Assembly (NCBI GenBank): GCA_033398695.1
Contig: CM065817.1
Coordinates: 64,220,001-64,284,000, forward strand
DNA from: Orobanche coerulescens
Taxonomy: Eukaryota; Streptophyta; Magnoliopsida; Lamiales; Orobanchaceae
Direction: 5' to 3'
DNA: 64,000 nucleotides
Below the pieces are notes generated by a model, which was not told the DNA's origin, did not search any database, and saw only the letters and a program-made list of their open reading frames with translations. This document shows positions 10,285-22,797 of this stretch, piece by piece. Each line of letters starts with the position of its first letter. Position 1 is the stretch's first letter. Both the position numbers and the translations under genes were made by a program.

Positions 10285-11411
10285 TGTTGTGTCGAGAATT
10301 ATACTCTCCGACCGGCGATCGCCTCGGAGATCGGGCGACCTAGCCACTGCCGAGCAGCCGAGTCAGAACTGCCGACCAGTGATCAGGCGGCCTAGCCTTA
10401 GCCCAGCAGTCAAGATAAATTGGCCGACCGAAGGTCCCAGGACAAGTCCCGGTGCCGAGCGATCGACATCTAAGACGATCGTCTCTCGGTACTTGGCGAT
10501 CGACTCCTGGCGACCGACTAGCGGACGATCATCTCTCGGCACTTGCCGACCGACCCTTGGTGACCGACCGATGCCGACCCTCAGCGACTGGCCGATGCCG
10601 ACCCTCAGTGACCAGCTAGAGACGACCGCATCATGCCGATAGTCATCCAGTCAGCAAAGGCCGAGCCTCAGGACTGAACCCACGTGCAGAGCCGAGACAA
10701 GATCCGCATATCACGGACCGTTGACCACAGCCTGTCAGCATCCATCCACCAGCCGACAGGCCCGCCGAAAGTTGTCAGTAGGACCGCATGTGATAGTGAC
10801 TCCGGACGCGTGCTGGCTCCTCATTGGACCGCCCAACTGGCTGCCGGCTGTAGCCTTGGACTTTAGGCAGACTGCCCATGTGACCTTTAGGACGATCGCC
10901 CCATTATTATAATGGCCGGAAGACGATCGCCCGCTAGGAAACAAAGCTCCTCTGCCCCTATAAATAAGAGGCTGCCAGCACTTGTCCAAGGACCGAGATT
11001 CTTACTCTCAAAAATATCTGCATTATCGCGATTTCAGCACACAATACAGAATCAATACACAGCACTTGGCTATCTCCTACTCTTGGCAACAGCTATCATC
11101 CGGTTCTTTCTTCTCTCGGCCTATCTCATTCAGCAGACGATCGGCAGGGACGAAGAACACCGAGCTTCGCTCAAGAGCTGGATTAATAGAGTCTTTTTAC
11201 ACTCATTGTACTTAGATTCTCACATTAATACTTGTATCCACGAATATTTGTATTAATAACATCTCGCGAGAGCATTCAAGCCCGGGCCTAACAAACCCGG
11301 AAAATCTTGTGTTTATTCATTTTCTCTCGGAAGTGCTCCCCTAAATTGTTGTTTGTTGTCCGTTCATTCCAGCAGTATTTAATCTTCGGATAAATATTTT
11401 GGGCAACAACA
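10285..11411 (+). repeat. E3a 3' LTR (1127 bp)
   Basis: Starts TGTTGTGTCGAG and ends GGGCAACAACA. The left 650 bp is GC-rich and filled with degenerate GACCGACC / CGATCGCC units. Just upstream of the TATA box TATAAATAAG (10959) are GGGCGATCGTC-type palindromes around CCATTATTATAATGG. Same length as one E3b LTR (1127 bp) and 2 bp shorter than the other. Confidence 0.8.
10959..10968 (+). promoter_or_regulatory. E3a LTR TATA box
   Basis: CCCCTATAAATAAGAGG sits about 30 bp after the GACGATCGCCCGC palindromic units. On E3b the equivalent is TATATATAG on the minus strand near 39906-39915. Confidence 0.55.
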
Positions 11412-11550
11412 GAAATCTTTTCCTTTTAAGTCATTCATTTTATACTAGGAACGTATCGGTCCAAGTATCAGACAACCTATAAATATTAAAATCAAAATCC
11501 ATGATCGTTAGCAAAATAAATAGTATTTAAATAAGTATTGGGGCGTTACA
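11412..11550 (-). repeat. E4 LTR A (fragment)
   Basis: Matches the U3 start of LTRs B, C and D, ending GGGGCGTTACA at 11550 (minus-strand LTR start). Cut on the left by E3a. Confidence 0.8.
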
Positions 11551-12199
11551 ATCCTCCCCCCTTTAAAAAATTTCGTCCTCGAAATTGAGCTTCGTAAAGA
11601 ACTTTGAAAATCTATATCAAACCTTGTATGAGTATTTTCATCAATAACTTTAAAAATATTGTGCCAGCAAAAACATCACTTTGAAACCTTTCTTTGAAAT
11701 CATATTTTGTTCCTTTAGGATAACATTTAAACTTTCACATATCTTTTGCCAACACAATCATTCTATACTCATACCGAAATTTTAAGTCTTCATAAAAGAG
11801 TGAATGCTTGAAAACATTACCTCGGAGTCGACGTTGGGCAGCAGCGATGAACCACATATTCTCTCGAAAATATAATCATGCCGTAATTATTCGTTATACT
11901 TTTAAAAATAAGAAAGTTTTGAAATATCTTGTTTTGTATAAGTAAATCTTTTTTTTAAACCTACTTAACTGTATAGTCCCATACCTATACAGTCTTGGAA
12001 TACCTCTCGTTCTGGTGAGAATTCGGTTCCGTCATGTCCCCCTCCGCCTAGAAGCCTTGTAAGGATCCGCTCATTGTCCGTGCCCTTTTTCTTATTGCAC
12101 CGGAGATCACTCCCCTTTCTCGGAGCCGCTCATTGTCCGTGCCCTTTTCTATTGCACCGGCGATCACTCCCCGCCCTCGTCGGCCCCGGGTGTCACATG
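11551..12199 (-). other. E4 internal 1, first part
   Basis: Minus-strand PPT (reverse complement of ATCCTCCCCCCTTT, 11551-11564) and non-coding internal sequence. Holds a two-copy tandem repeat of about 58 bp (about 12064-12178, each with GCTCATTGTCCGTGCCC and TTGCACCGG). Continues at 20535 after E5; its last five bases ACATG are the E5 target duplication. Confidence 0.75.
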
Positions 12200-13685
12200 T
12201 GTTAGGGTTGTATACGTCAAAGCATACTTTATGCTTGTATTACCTAATTTCCCGGTCTTTATCTATGAGAATATTTAATTCATTTATCACATGTTTTGCA
12301 TATTTATTCACGCTATGATTATGCAAATGCAGTCTAATTTACTTTATATTGTAGATAATGTGGTGTGTAGTGTCATACAGAAGATCACATTATCGGTTCC
12401 TTATATAGTAATATTCAGTTCACAACCTATGTAACATTAGACCGTTATGTGAGAGGTTGTAGTTTATGCTTGAGATTGGTTGGTCTTGACCATTAGCATA
12501 TATTAGCGTATTCGTTATACGTTGAACAGGATCGAGGTGAGATAGATTCTTCTGTACTGACTATAAAAAGAACGTACATCTCGGATAATTATTATTTCTT
12601 AATTCTAGTGATTAATACTTAATTATATATATTTAATATTTATTACTTTGATTTATCATGGGTGAGAGCCACAATGATTGACTCAATTTGCTCGATATTT
12701 TGGGCAATATTATTATTTATATGATAATTAATATTATAGCTAGAAATCGTGTCCCGACCAGTCGGGTTGATCATGTCCCTTGAGGCACTCGAAAGGATTA
12801 TTATATCAAACCCTGCAGGTGGAATTAATTTTCCGATATAATAATAAAGGTCGAGTGGTATACTCATGTATAATACATTAATTAATTAAAAGCTGTCAGT
12901 AGCTTAAATTAATTAATGGACATGGAATATCTTAAACACGGGAAATAATTAATTTAAAAGGAGCCCAATTTCGTAATTTGGGATTTTGGTATGAAGTGCA
13001 ATATTAACTTATTAGTGGACTAAGTTGATATTAATAGAGTCTTCATATTAGGAAGAGTCCTAATAATGGAAGGAAGATATCTATTGGGAGTCCTTACCAT
13101 ATCCTCCTTAAGGTCCATAGAGTAGCCCAAAACACCTATAAATACATGCTTAGGGTTGGCCGATTTTTTCACCTCATTATTGCCCAAGAAATCGATTTTT
13201 ATTGTGTGTGTTTTAATTGTGGATCTTGACTTGTGTCTTGGATTCCACAATTTGGTAAACACAATATTTTTCTAAAATACTCAAAATATTCAAGAAAAAT
13301 AGAGAGAACAAAAATCGTAAGTTTCTTGAGAGAAAAGTTTCGGCCGATCCTTTTGCAGTCCAAGTAGTCAGGTAGATTGTTGCCCACACGACATCCGGAC
13401 GTAGGCGGGATATACTCTAGAAGATCTCAAGGTAGAAATACAAGAAGATCGGAGAGGAACAGGAAGAAGGACAAATCGACCAAAAGGGATTTTTCTACCA
13501 CTTCGCGTCAAAGGTAAAAATTACCGACTCCCATGCGTAAATATATTTATTTAATTGTTTATTAATCTGTTTAGTTAATTAGTTGACAAGCCTAAATAGA
13601 TCCGGTTTTTACGTTGGTTAGTTTATAAAACCTTTTATTAAATTATCTTCACCAACTCGCTTCCGCTGCGTTTTATATTCCAACA
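12200..13685 (+). repeat. E5 5' LTR (1486 bp)
   Basis: TGTTAGGGTTG to CCAACA, immediately followed by the PBS. TATA candidates are TATAAAAAG (12562) and, more likely for transcription start, CCTATAAATACATG (about 13135-13148). Confidence 0.9.
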
Positions 13686-13687
13686 AT

Positions 13688-13699
13688 TGGTATCGGAGC
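13688..13699 (+). promoter_or_regulatory. E5 primer binding site
   Basis: TGGTATCGGAGC, two bases after the LTR; one mismatch from the initiator tRNA-Met complement TGGTATCAGAGC. Confidence 0.8.
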
Positions 13700-15037
13700 C
13701 GGTCTTTAGGTTCTGTTCAATTTAATTAATTTGGTGATTAATATGCTAGCAACTAAATATTCGTATAGTATGATTTTTTTGGAATATTTTGCTAGAATTT
13801 GTCTTGCAGGAAAATATGATCCAATTATCATGGCTATGTGATGTTTTTTTATTTATTTACGCGTTTTGGTAATTTGGCCCGTTTTTGTAGCATGTATAAG
13901 TTTTTCCCGTGAGAAAATCCACGGGTAGAATAGGATTTATTTTTTCTTGTAATTTGATGTAAATTCGATGTATTTTATTTTGAATAAAATTGTAATCGAG
14001 TTGGGACACTCAAAGTACGAAAGAAAAAGAAGTCCAGCGCGAAAAGGAGTCCCGATCGGACGAACCAACCGGGACCAGAAAGGAGACGATCGGCGGTTCG
14101 GCCAGCAGTACGGTCCGGGCAGGTCGTTCAGCTCGGGCAGCTCGGGCAGCTCGGGCAGCTCGGGCAGTTCGGGCATCGATGCAGGCGATTCGGGTAGCAG
14201 GCGATGGGGCAGCGATTAGAGGCGGCCGGCGTGGTCAGCGTGAGCGGCGAGTCGTACGGTTCGGGTCGTTCAATTCTTTTTTCCGCGAGATGCTTGAAGC
14301 AGTGGGAGCAAACGAGCCGAAGATTTTCTCGTTATTCAAAACGAGGAATAATAAGCCATGATAATTGGATATAATTGTCCAATTTTAATATTTGTTGGTT
14401 TATGTTATTTTTGATGTATGGCATGTATGGATGTATGCGTGATATGTTTCCTTGCATGTTAGGACGAGAAAATTAAAAACCTTATTTTTCCAAAATAACT
14501 AAGTGATTTTAAAATTGATTTTTCAAAATCAAATTGGCCTCCATAATTGGTTTAAATTGTGAAATAATTAGCATGCGCGTTGACATTAGAGTCTTCCTCC
14601 ACATCAGATGTGCTAAATTATTGGCTCACTAGTTTTAAACTTCAAATTTGATAACAAAAAGGTGAATATTATTTTTTATGATAGGACCTCTCCATCTGTA
14701 GGACTATTATCATTAAATAATATTCTGAGGTTTGTTAAATTATGGTGTTCACTTAGATGTATTAATTAATAAGCTCCCCATCGGAGTCTATGTTAATTAA
14801 ATACATGGCCAAGAGGAACCAACTATTAATTTTACTTGTCAAAATGTGTCTTGGCTAGATAGTAAAATTAAAGACGTCAAAATCTACTTGAAAAGTATAT
14901 GTAAACGTCCACACTATCGTGACTTGCATGTGCGGTTTTTCAAGGTGTTGGTTGATTGCATATATATTGTTTTAAGGTTTTTTCAATATATTTTGCGTCG
15001 AATTATGTGATGAATGGTGTTTTAATTTTATTCTCAG
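13700..15037 (+). other. E5 untranslated leader
   Basis: About 1.3 kb, A/T-rich, with a GC-rich island (14020-14290) that includes five copies of a 9-bp unit (GCTCGGGCA, 14131-14175). Short frames through the island (SSG or PEL repeats) are by-products of the repeat. No domain seen before the gag ATG at 15038. Confidence 0.65.
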
Positions 15038-18000
15038 ATGTCTTTTAATCCACTAGCTGTTATTCTCAAAGAAAACAAACTTGATGGCACTAACTTTGCC
15101 GACTGGAAAAGAAATCTTGATATTGTCTTGACTGCCAAGGGGCATAAGTTTGTTTTAACTGAGGAGAGTCCTTTGGAACTGTGAGCGGATGCCACTCCTG
15201 AAGAGTTGGCTGAATTCCGGAAATGGAAAAAGTCTGATGAGATGGCTCGCTGTTACATTTTGGCTTCATTGACAAATGTATTGCAGCATCAGCATCAGAC
15301 GATGGGCTCGGTCGCGGAAATGATGAAAAATCTCACTGAGATGTTTGGTCATCAGAACCGGGCGGCTAGGCAAAATGCGATGAGGGTTTTGATGACAACT
15401 CAGATATGCGAAGGGACCCGATGAGGATCACGTTCTTAAAATGATGTCTCATTTCAACGAACTGAGCATACTGGGGGCCACTATCGATGCGGAGTCGCAG
15501 GTCGATATTATCTTGGGCAGTTTACCAAGAAGCTTTGAGCCCTCAACTACAATATGAATCGTAGGACTTACACATTGGCGGAACTTCTGACAGAGCTTCA
15601 ATCTGCCGAAGGTCTCTTCAAACAAGGTTATCATCAAATTCTTGCGGCAACCGGTGCTGCTTCTTCAAAAGCCAAATGGGGAAAGAAGAAAAAGCAGGTT
15701 GTCCAGAAGCAAGTGGCGACCTTCAAGGCTAAAGGCAAGGCTCCTAAGTCAAAGGCTCCTCAGCCGGAAGTGAACAAAAAGCCGAAAGGCAAGTGCTTCA
15801 ACTGCGGTCTGAAAGGACATTTCAAGAGTGAGTGCCCTAACAAAGGTACGTCTCATGCACTAGTAGTCAAAACATGTTTGGCTGCCTATTCCATCACTTC
15901 GTGGATAGTGGATTTGGGCCCCACTGATCATGTTTGTTATGACTCGCAGGGGTTCCAAGTAACCAAGGTACTTAGTGCGGATGAGATTATAATAAGCTGG
16001 GGCGACTATTCCAGGCTGAAGGCTGTTGCAGTGGGAGTCGTGCAGCTAAAAGTTGATGATAAGATTTTAGTTTTTAATAATGTATTATTAGTACCCGATT
16101 TTAGAATGAATTTGATTTCAGTTTCTAAATTGCGTCGTGATGGATATTCAGTTTCTTTTTAAGATAATGCAATTATTAAAAGAAATGGTGAATATATTTG
16201 CGGGAGTACTTATAATGAAGAACTTTATATCATCAATCTTTGACTCCTTGCATAATTATAAATCGCTTAATTCTTTGACTAATCCTCATAAAAGAAAGGA
16301 ACTTTCGAGCATAAATCCAACATATTTGTGGCATTTACGATTGGGTCATATTAACCTTAGAAGGATTCAAAGATTGGTGAGCGATGGCCCATTGGATTCG
16401 CTCCAAGTTGAGTCATTTCCAACCTGCGAATCCTGCCTGGAAGGTAAAATGATTAAAAGGGCTTTTCAAAGCAAAGGAAATCATGCACAAAAGGTGTTGG
16501 AATTGGTTCATCCCGATGTATGTGGTCCAATGAACATCCAGGCTAAGGGTGGTTTCGAATACTTCATCACGTTTATAGATGATTATTCGAGATATGGATA
16601 CATCTATTTGATGCGACGTAAGTCTGAATCTTTTGATAAGTTCAAAGAATTCAAGGCTGAAACGGAGAAGCGTCATGGGCAGAGTATCAAGTCACTACGA
16701 TCTGATCGTGGTGGCGAATACCTTAGTGGAGAGTTTTTGGATTTCTTAGCACATGAGGGGATTACTTCCCAGCTCACAATACAGTACACCACAACAAAAT
16801 GGTGTTGCTGAACGAAGGAATCGTACTTTATTAGAGATGGTTAGGTCAATGATGAGTTATTCTGATTTGCCTATTTCGTTTTGGGGATACGCCTTGGAAA
16901 CAGCGGCGTACATTCTAAACTTGGTGCCTTCGAAATCAGTTCCAAAAACACCCACAGAACTGTGGAATGGGCGCAAGCCCAGTCTAGGACATGTTCGGAT
17001 TTGGGGTTCTCCAGCACGTGCTGAATAAGAAAGCTGATAAGTTGGCATCTCGTACAGAAGTACGAGTGTTTGTAGGATATGCTAAGGGAACGAAGGGTGG
17101 CTAATTCTATAGTCCTAAAGACCAGAAGGTCATTGTTAGCACCAATGCCCGGTTCTTAGAGGAGGACTATGTGATAAGCCACAAGCCTAGGCGTGAGGTC
17201 ATTCTAGAAGAACTTAGGGGCGATATTTCAACAATACCAATTATGCAAACACCTAGTGTACCACGTATCGACACTATTATGGATACGCAAACTAAGGACA
17301 CGCCTCGTCATAGTGGGAGGGTTGTTCGTCAACCCGAACATTTCATCGGCGTGGGAGCATCTTCGGACCACTCCCCGGACCAGGATGAAATGGATCCATG
17401 TACGTACAAACAAGCAGTTCAAGACAAGGATGCTGAATCCTGGAAAACAGCAATGGAATCCGAAATGGGATCTATGGATTCTAACCAAGTGTGGGAGCTA
17501 GTAGAACTACCCAATGGGGTAAAACCCATTGGAAGTAAGTGGGTCTACAAGCGTAAGAGAGGATCGAAAGGGAAGGTTGAAACCTACAAAGCAAGGCTTG
17601 TTGCGAAAGGTTACACTCATAAAGAGGGCATCGACTACGATGAAACCTTTTCGCCAGTAGCCATGCTTAAATCGATCCGGATTCTCTTAGCTATAGCTGC
17701 GCATTTGGATATGGAGATTTGGCAGATGGATGTCAAGACTGCATTCTTGAACGGGAGTCTTGATAAGGAAATCTATATGTGCCAACCTGAAGGATTCATC
17801 GCTGAAGGTCAGGAGCACTTAGTGTGCAAGCTTAAGAGAGCCATTTATGGTCTTAAGCAAGCATCAAGGTCTTGAAACATGCGATTTGATGAGGTCATTC
17901 AATCGTATGGTTTTGAACAGTGTCCTAGTGAGGTTTGTGTATACAAAAAGTGTGATGGAAACGTGCTGGTGTTTCTTGTACTATACGTAGATGATATACT

Positions 18001-18969
18001 TCTAATTGGAAACAATGTGAAGGTATTATCAGACGTAAGGGTATGGCTATCTGAGCAGTTCGATATGAAGGATTTGGGAGAAGCTGGACACATCCTTGGT
18101 ATTAAGATCTTTCGAGATCGCAAGACAAGGATGTTGTGCTTATCTCAGGCATCCTATATCGATACGGTGCTAAAGCGGTTTAGCATGGAGAATTCCAAGA
18201 AAGGTTTCTTACCTTAGAGACATGGAATTCAACTATCTAAGGCTATGTGTCCTAAGACACAAAAGGAGATAGATGACATGAAGCTGGTCCCTTATGCTTC
18301 GGCAGTGGGAAGCCTCATGTATGTTATGCTTTGCACTAGGCCTGATATCTGTCAAGCTGTAGGCATGGTGGCAAGATATCAGTTGAACCCAGGACCGGGA
18401 CATTGGATTGCTGTCAAGCATATACTCAAGTACCTGAGAAGGACTAGGGAGCATATGCTTGTATATCAATCAGATACGCTTTGTCCTTTGGGTTACACTG
18501 ACTCGGATTTCAGTGCGGACAAAGAAAAGTCGAAATCAACTTCCGGATATGTTTTCACTTTGGGAGGTGGAGCCATCAGTTGGAGGAGTGTGAAGCAGAA
18601 ATGCATAGCGGACTATACCATGGAAGCCGAATATGTAGCAGCCTCAGAGGCAGCTAAAGAGGCGGTATGGCTCAAGTACTTCCTAAAGGATTTGGGGGTG
18701 ATTCCTAATTTGCCCAGGAGTATTACACTGTATTGTGATAATACCTGTCTTTTGCAAATTCGAAGGAACCACGAGCCCACAAAGCAAGCAAACATATCAA
18801 GTGCAAATATCATATCATTCGAGATTTTGTGAAGACAAGGAAGATCATTGTCTCCAAGATAGCATCTGAAGACAACCTAGCTGATCCTTTCACGAAAGGG
18901 TTGCCCTCAAAATCATTTGAAGGGCATGTGGAAGGAATGGGGTTGAGATGTATGGCAGCATTGCTTTGA
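15038..18969 (+). pseudogene. E5 gag-pol polyprotein, heavily decayed
   Basis: Gag starts at 15038 (MSFNPLAVILKENKLDGTNF) and hits a TGA at 15182. After two or three frame changes, the zinc knuckle CFNCGLKGHFKSEC is readable near 15800. The protease site reads DLGPTDHVC where D-S/T-G is expected. Integrase shows HLRLGH and CESCLEGK (zinc finger), FIDDYSRYGY and SDRGGEY. RT and RNase H share one frame from 17171 with a TGA at 17873 and a TAG at 18215, and keep LYVDDILLIGN and QMDVKTAFLNG. The last frameshift lies near 18745 and the tail ends at TGA 18967. The product could not work in cis, yet the LTRs are nearly identical, so the RNA was probably packaged and copied by proteins from an intact relative. 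Confidence 0.9.
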
Positions 18970-19043
18970 GTATAAGTGGGAGATAGATAGACATAGTCTA
19001 GATAGTATACTTCAAAAGCATGCTTTGAGTATAAGTGGGAGAT
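18962..19043 (+). repeat. Duplicated polypurine tract of E5
   Basis: The 22-bp string TGCTTTGAGTATAAGTGGG plus AGA occurs at 18962-18983 and again at 19021-19042, offset by 59 bp. The second copy abuts the 3' LTR. The first overlaps the pol stop codon. Confidence 0.8.
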
Positions 19044-20529
19044 TGTTAGGGTTGTATACGTCAAAGCATACTTTATGCTTGTATTACCTAATTTCCCGGT
19101 CTTTATCTATGAGAATATTTAATTCATTTATCACATGTTTTGCATATTTATTCACGCTATGATTATGCAAATGCAGTCTAATTTACTTTATATTGTAGAT
19201 AATGTGGTGTGTAGTGTCACACGTAAGATCACATTATCGGTTCCTTATATAGTAATATTCAGTTCACAACCTATGTAACATTAGACCGTTATGTGAGAGG
19301 TTGTAGTATATGCTTGAGATTGGTTGGTCTTGACCATTAGCATATATTAGCGTATTCGTTATACGTTGAACAGGATCGAGGTGAGATAGATTCTTCTGTA
19401 CTGACTATAAAAAGAACGTACATCTCGGATAATTATTATTTCTTAATTCTAGTGATTAATACTTAATTATATATATTTAATATTTATTGCTTTGATTTAT
19501 CATGGGTGAGAGCCACAATGATTGACTCAATATGCTCGATATTTTGGGCAATATTATTATTTATATGATAATTAATATTATAGCTAGAAATCGTGTCCCG
19601 ACCAGTCGGGTTGATCATGTCCCTTGAGGCACTCGAAAGGATTATTATATCAAACCCTGCAGGTGGAATTAATTTTCCGATATAATAATAAAGGTCGAGT
19701 GGTATACTCATGTATAAAACATTAATTAATTAAAAGCTGTCAGTAGCTTAAATTAATTAATGGACATTGAATATCTTAAACACGGGAAATAATTAATTTA
19801 AAAGGAGCTCAATTTCGTAATTTGGGATTTTGGTAGGAAGTGCAATATTAACTTATTAGTGGACTAAGTTGATATTAATAGAGTCTTCATATTAGGAAGA
19901 GTCCTAATAATGGAAGGAAGATATCTATTGGGAGTCCTTACCATATCCTCCTTAAGGTCCCTAGAGTAGCCCAAAATACCTATAAATACATGCTTAGGGT
20001 TGGCCGATTTTTTCACCTCATTATTGCCCCAGAAATCGATTTTTATTGTGTGTGTTTTAATTGTGGATCTTGACTTGTGTCTTGGATTCCACAATTTGGT
20101 AAACACAATATTTTTCTAAAATACTCAAAATATTCAAGAAAAATAGAGAGAACAAAAATCGTAAGTTTCTTGAGAGAAAAGTTTCGGCCAATCCTTTTGC
20201 AGTCCAAGTAGTCAGGTAGATTGTTGCCCACACGACATCCGGATGTAGGCGGGATATACTCTAGAAGATCTCAAGGTAGAAATACAAGAAGATCGGAGAG
20301 GAACACGAAGAAGGACAAATCGACCAAAAGGGATTTTTCTACCACTTCGCGTCAAAGGTAAAAATTACCGACTCCCATGCGTAAATATATTTATTTAATT
20401 GTTTATTAATCTGTTTAGTTAATTAGTTGACAAGCCTAAATAGATCCGGTTTTTACGTTGGTTAGTTTATAAAACCTTTTATTAAATTATCTTCACCAAC
20501 TCGCTTCCGCTGCGTTTTATATTCCAAGA
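19044..20529 (+). repeat. E5 3' LTR (1486 bp)
   Basis: Same length as the 5' LTR, about 17 substitutions, including the terminal CCAAGA. Followed by the ACATG duplication. Confidence 0.9.
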
Positions 20530-20534
20530 ACATG

Positions 20535-20604
20535 TTCACGAGCTTCCGCTTGGTTCATCCCCAAATCTCACCGTACTGAGAGAGGACTTGCTCCGATACC
20601 ATTC
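20535..20604 (-). other. E4 internal 1, last part with PBS
   Basis: Completes internal 1 after E5. GCTCCGATACCA at 20590-20601 is the reverse complement of the PBS TGGTATCGGAGC, three bases from LTR B. Confidence 0.8.
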
Positions 20605-22120
20605 TGTAATGCCCTGGCTTTCTTAATTAAAAAGAATGTTACACGGCTCAAATTTTTCCTTAAATTTTTTATATAAATTCGGAGTATTTGCGGAGGTATT
20701 TTAGTCAGTAAATCTTCAATAAAACTCGTTTATTCAAACATCAGTACAGTTTTACAAAAACATGGGAAATCACATATTCGGACATAGTTCGTTGAAATTA
20801 TATTCGTTGAAGAACATCAAGTGTTTCGTAAAAATAATAACAATTACGGCGACAACATCTTTTATTCTTTAGAATTTCATCATGTTGGGAGTATGTATTC
20901 ATCTTCTGCTTGTCCCGTTCGTCGATTTACTTAGCCTGAAAAACATAAACGACGAGGTGTGAGTACACGAGCATACTCAGTGAGATTAAACCCTTATAAA
21001 TCGTCAAAATCATGTTGTGTAATGCACATAAAACATTCTTATCTGTGTGAGACTCGTCTCGGATTTCTTTCATTCTTTCGACCCCTCACGGGTCGTCATG
21101 TTACACGACACAACGATGACCGTAACATATTAAAATAGTATAACCTCACCTCGTTTGCTGAAATCTTGAAATATCTTCGTTTGAATTTGGCTCGGTTGTC
21201 CTTCTTGGATCTCGGATACGCTGCTCCTAACACTTGAAAATACTTTTTCATATTTCCGGCCATAAATTCTTGGTGTAAAATCTGAAATCTCTTTGGGGAC
21301 TTTTATCAAACACTTTTGAAAAACTGTCAGATTTGAGCTTTCTGTTCGATCGGGCTTTTTGTGGCTTTTATAATTTTTGGAAGTGAAATATGTTACAGGC
21401 GTTTTAAAGTAGAGGTTCAAAGATTCAAAATGATATATGATATGTACAAAAATACGTCCGGGAACATGTATAAATAGGGGCTCAAAGTCGATTGAAAATC
21501 AACCTTACCCGGACAGCTGGAAGCATTATCCGGACAGCTGGCCGAGAAGCTTCTATCGGTCGTGACCGACCTTGTCCAGACAGCTGGACAGCCTTATCCG
21601 GATAGTGGTCGAGAAGCTTCTGTCGGTCGTGACCGACCTTATCCGGACAGCTGGACAGCCTTATCCGGAGTGTGGTCGAGAAGCTTCTGTCGGCCGTGAC
21701 CGGCAGCTGTCGGTCGGCGTGTCCGGCGGTGACCGGCAGATGTCGGTCAACTTGGCTCAGCCGGTTCGACCCCTTCCCGATGTCCAAATTCGATTTTCCG
21801 ACCTATTCCGGACTCGTCGGAGTTAAATCTTCGATATGCTCAGAATGGATTTTCGATAATATTAAAACAATAATTTAGTATTATTTTTGCAATATAAGTG
21901 TTCTGTGATGAAAATTTTATCGTATCAATTCGTCGAAAATTTTCGAAATCACTTTCTTAAATTCTAAAATAATCCTTATAGTTTATTTTGAAATCTTTTC
22001 CTTCATTTTATGCTAGGGACGTATCGGTCTAAGTATCGGACAACCTGCAAATATTAAAAAATCAAAATCCATGATCGTTAGCAAAATAAATAGCATTTAA
22101 ATAAGTATTGGGGCGTTACA
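20605..22120 (-). repeat. E4 LTR B (1516 bp)
   Basis: Plus strand reads TGTAATGCCCTGGC to GGGGCGTTACA. Contains the hairpin CGACCCCTCACGGGTCG (21080) and a GC-rich block (about 21500-21790) of CCGGACAGCTG and GAGAAGCTTC / GGTCGTGACC palindromes; next to it lies TATAAATAGGGG on the plus strand (CTATTTATA on the minus, about 21467). Small frames are not conserved as proteins. Confidence 0.85.
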
Positions 22121-22797
22121 ATCCTCCCCCCTTTAAAAAATTTCGTCCTCGAAATTGAGCTTCGTAAAGAACTTTGAAAATATGTATCAAACTTTGTATG
22201 AGTATTTTCATCAATAACTTTAAAAATATTGTGTCAGCAAAATCACTTTGAAACCTTTCTTTGAAATCATATTTTGTCCCTTTTGGACAACATTTATACT
22301 TTCACATATCCTTTCAAATCGTTTGCCGACACAATCATTCTATACTCATACCATCATTTTTAAGTTTTCATAAAAGAGTGAATACTTGAAAACATTACCT
22401 CGGAGTCGACGTTGGGCAGCAGCGATGAACCACATATTCTCCCGAAAATATAATCATGCCGTAATTATTCGTTATACTTTCAAAAATATGAAAGTTTTGA
22501 AATATCTTGTTTTGTATAAGTAAACCTTTTTAAACCTCCTTAACTGTATAGTCCCATACCTATACAGTCTTGGAATACCTCTCTTTCTGGTGAGAATTCG
22601 GTTCAGTCATGTCCCCCTTCCGCATAGAAGCCTTGTCAGGGGCCGCTCGTTGTCTGTGCCCTTTTTCTTATTGCACCGGCGATCACTCCCCTTTCTCGGA
22701 GCCGCTCATTGTCCGTGCCCTATTTTATTGCACCGGCGATCACTCCCCTCCCTCGTTGGCCCCGGGTGTCACATGTTCACTAGCTTCCGCTTGGTTC
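22121..22797 (-). other. E4 internal 2, first part
   Basis: Same PPT (22121-22134) and ~58-bp tandem pair (about 22630-22750) as internal 1; non-coding. Interrupted by E6; the last five bases GGTTC (22793-22797) are the E6 target duplication. Remainder at 36620-36667. Confidence 0.75.

Larger units (their letters stand above)
9649..11411 (+). mobile_element. E3a: Tat-like gypsy element, 3' end with LTR
   Basis: Internal sequence 9649-10284 plus a complete LTR, the reverse complement of the family seen complete as E3b (39487-43991). The internal piece repeats a segment containing GCCCTTCGTTTAAATA (about 9670 and 9938) and contains no coding domain. It ends at a PPT (10274-10284) followed by the LTR. 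The left end continues beyond E2. To its right, E4 LTR sequence resumes (GAAAT at 11412-11416 is the expected target duplication). Confidence 0.75.
12200..20529 (+). mobile_element. E5: complete Tork-like Ty1/copia retrotransposon (8330 bp)
   Basis: Two LTRs of 1486 bp each, flanked by the five-base target duplication ACATG (12195-12199 and 20530-20534), inside E4 internal 1. PBS and PPT are both present. The internal region codes for gag, protease, integrase, RT and RNase H in the copia order but with many breaks. By eye I count about 17 substitutions and no indel between the LTRs (about 1.1 percent), so the insertion is young. The last bases of the 3' LTR read CCAAGA instead of CCAACA. Confidence 0.93.

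Noticed and set aside
13937..14176. Minus-strand frame with PEL repeats and plus-strand frame with SSG repeats
   Set aside because: Both are translations of the 9-bp tandem repeat in the E5 leader.
20590..20601. tRNA-like GCTCCGATACCA / TGGTATCGGAGC sequences
   Set aside because: These are 12-base primer binding sites next to LTRs, not tRNA genes; no cloverleaf is present.
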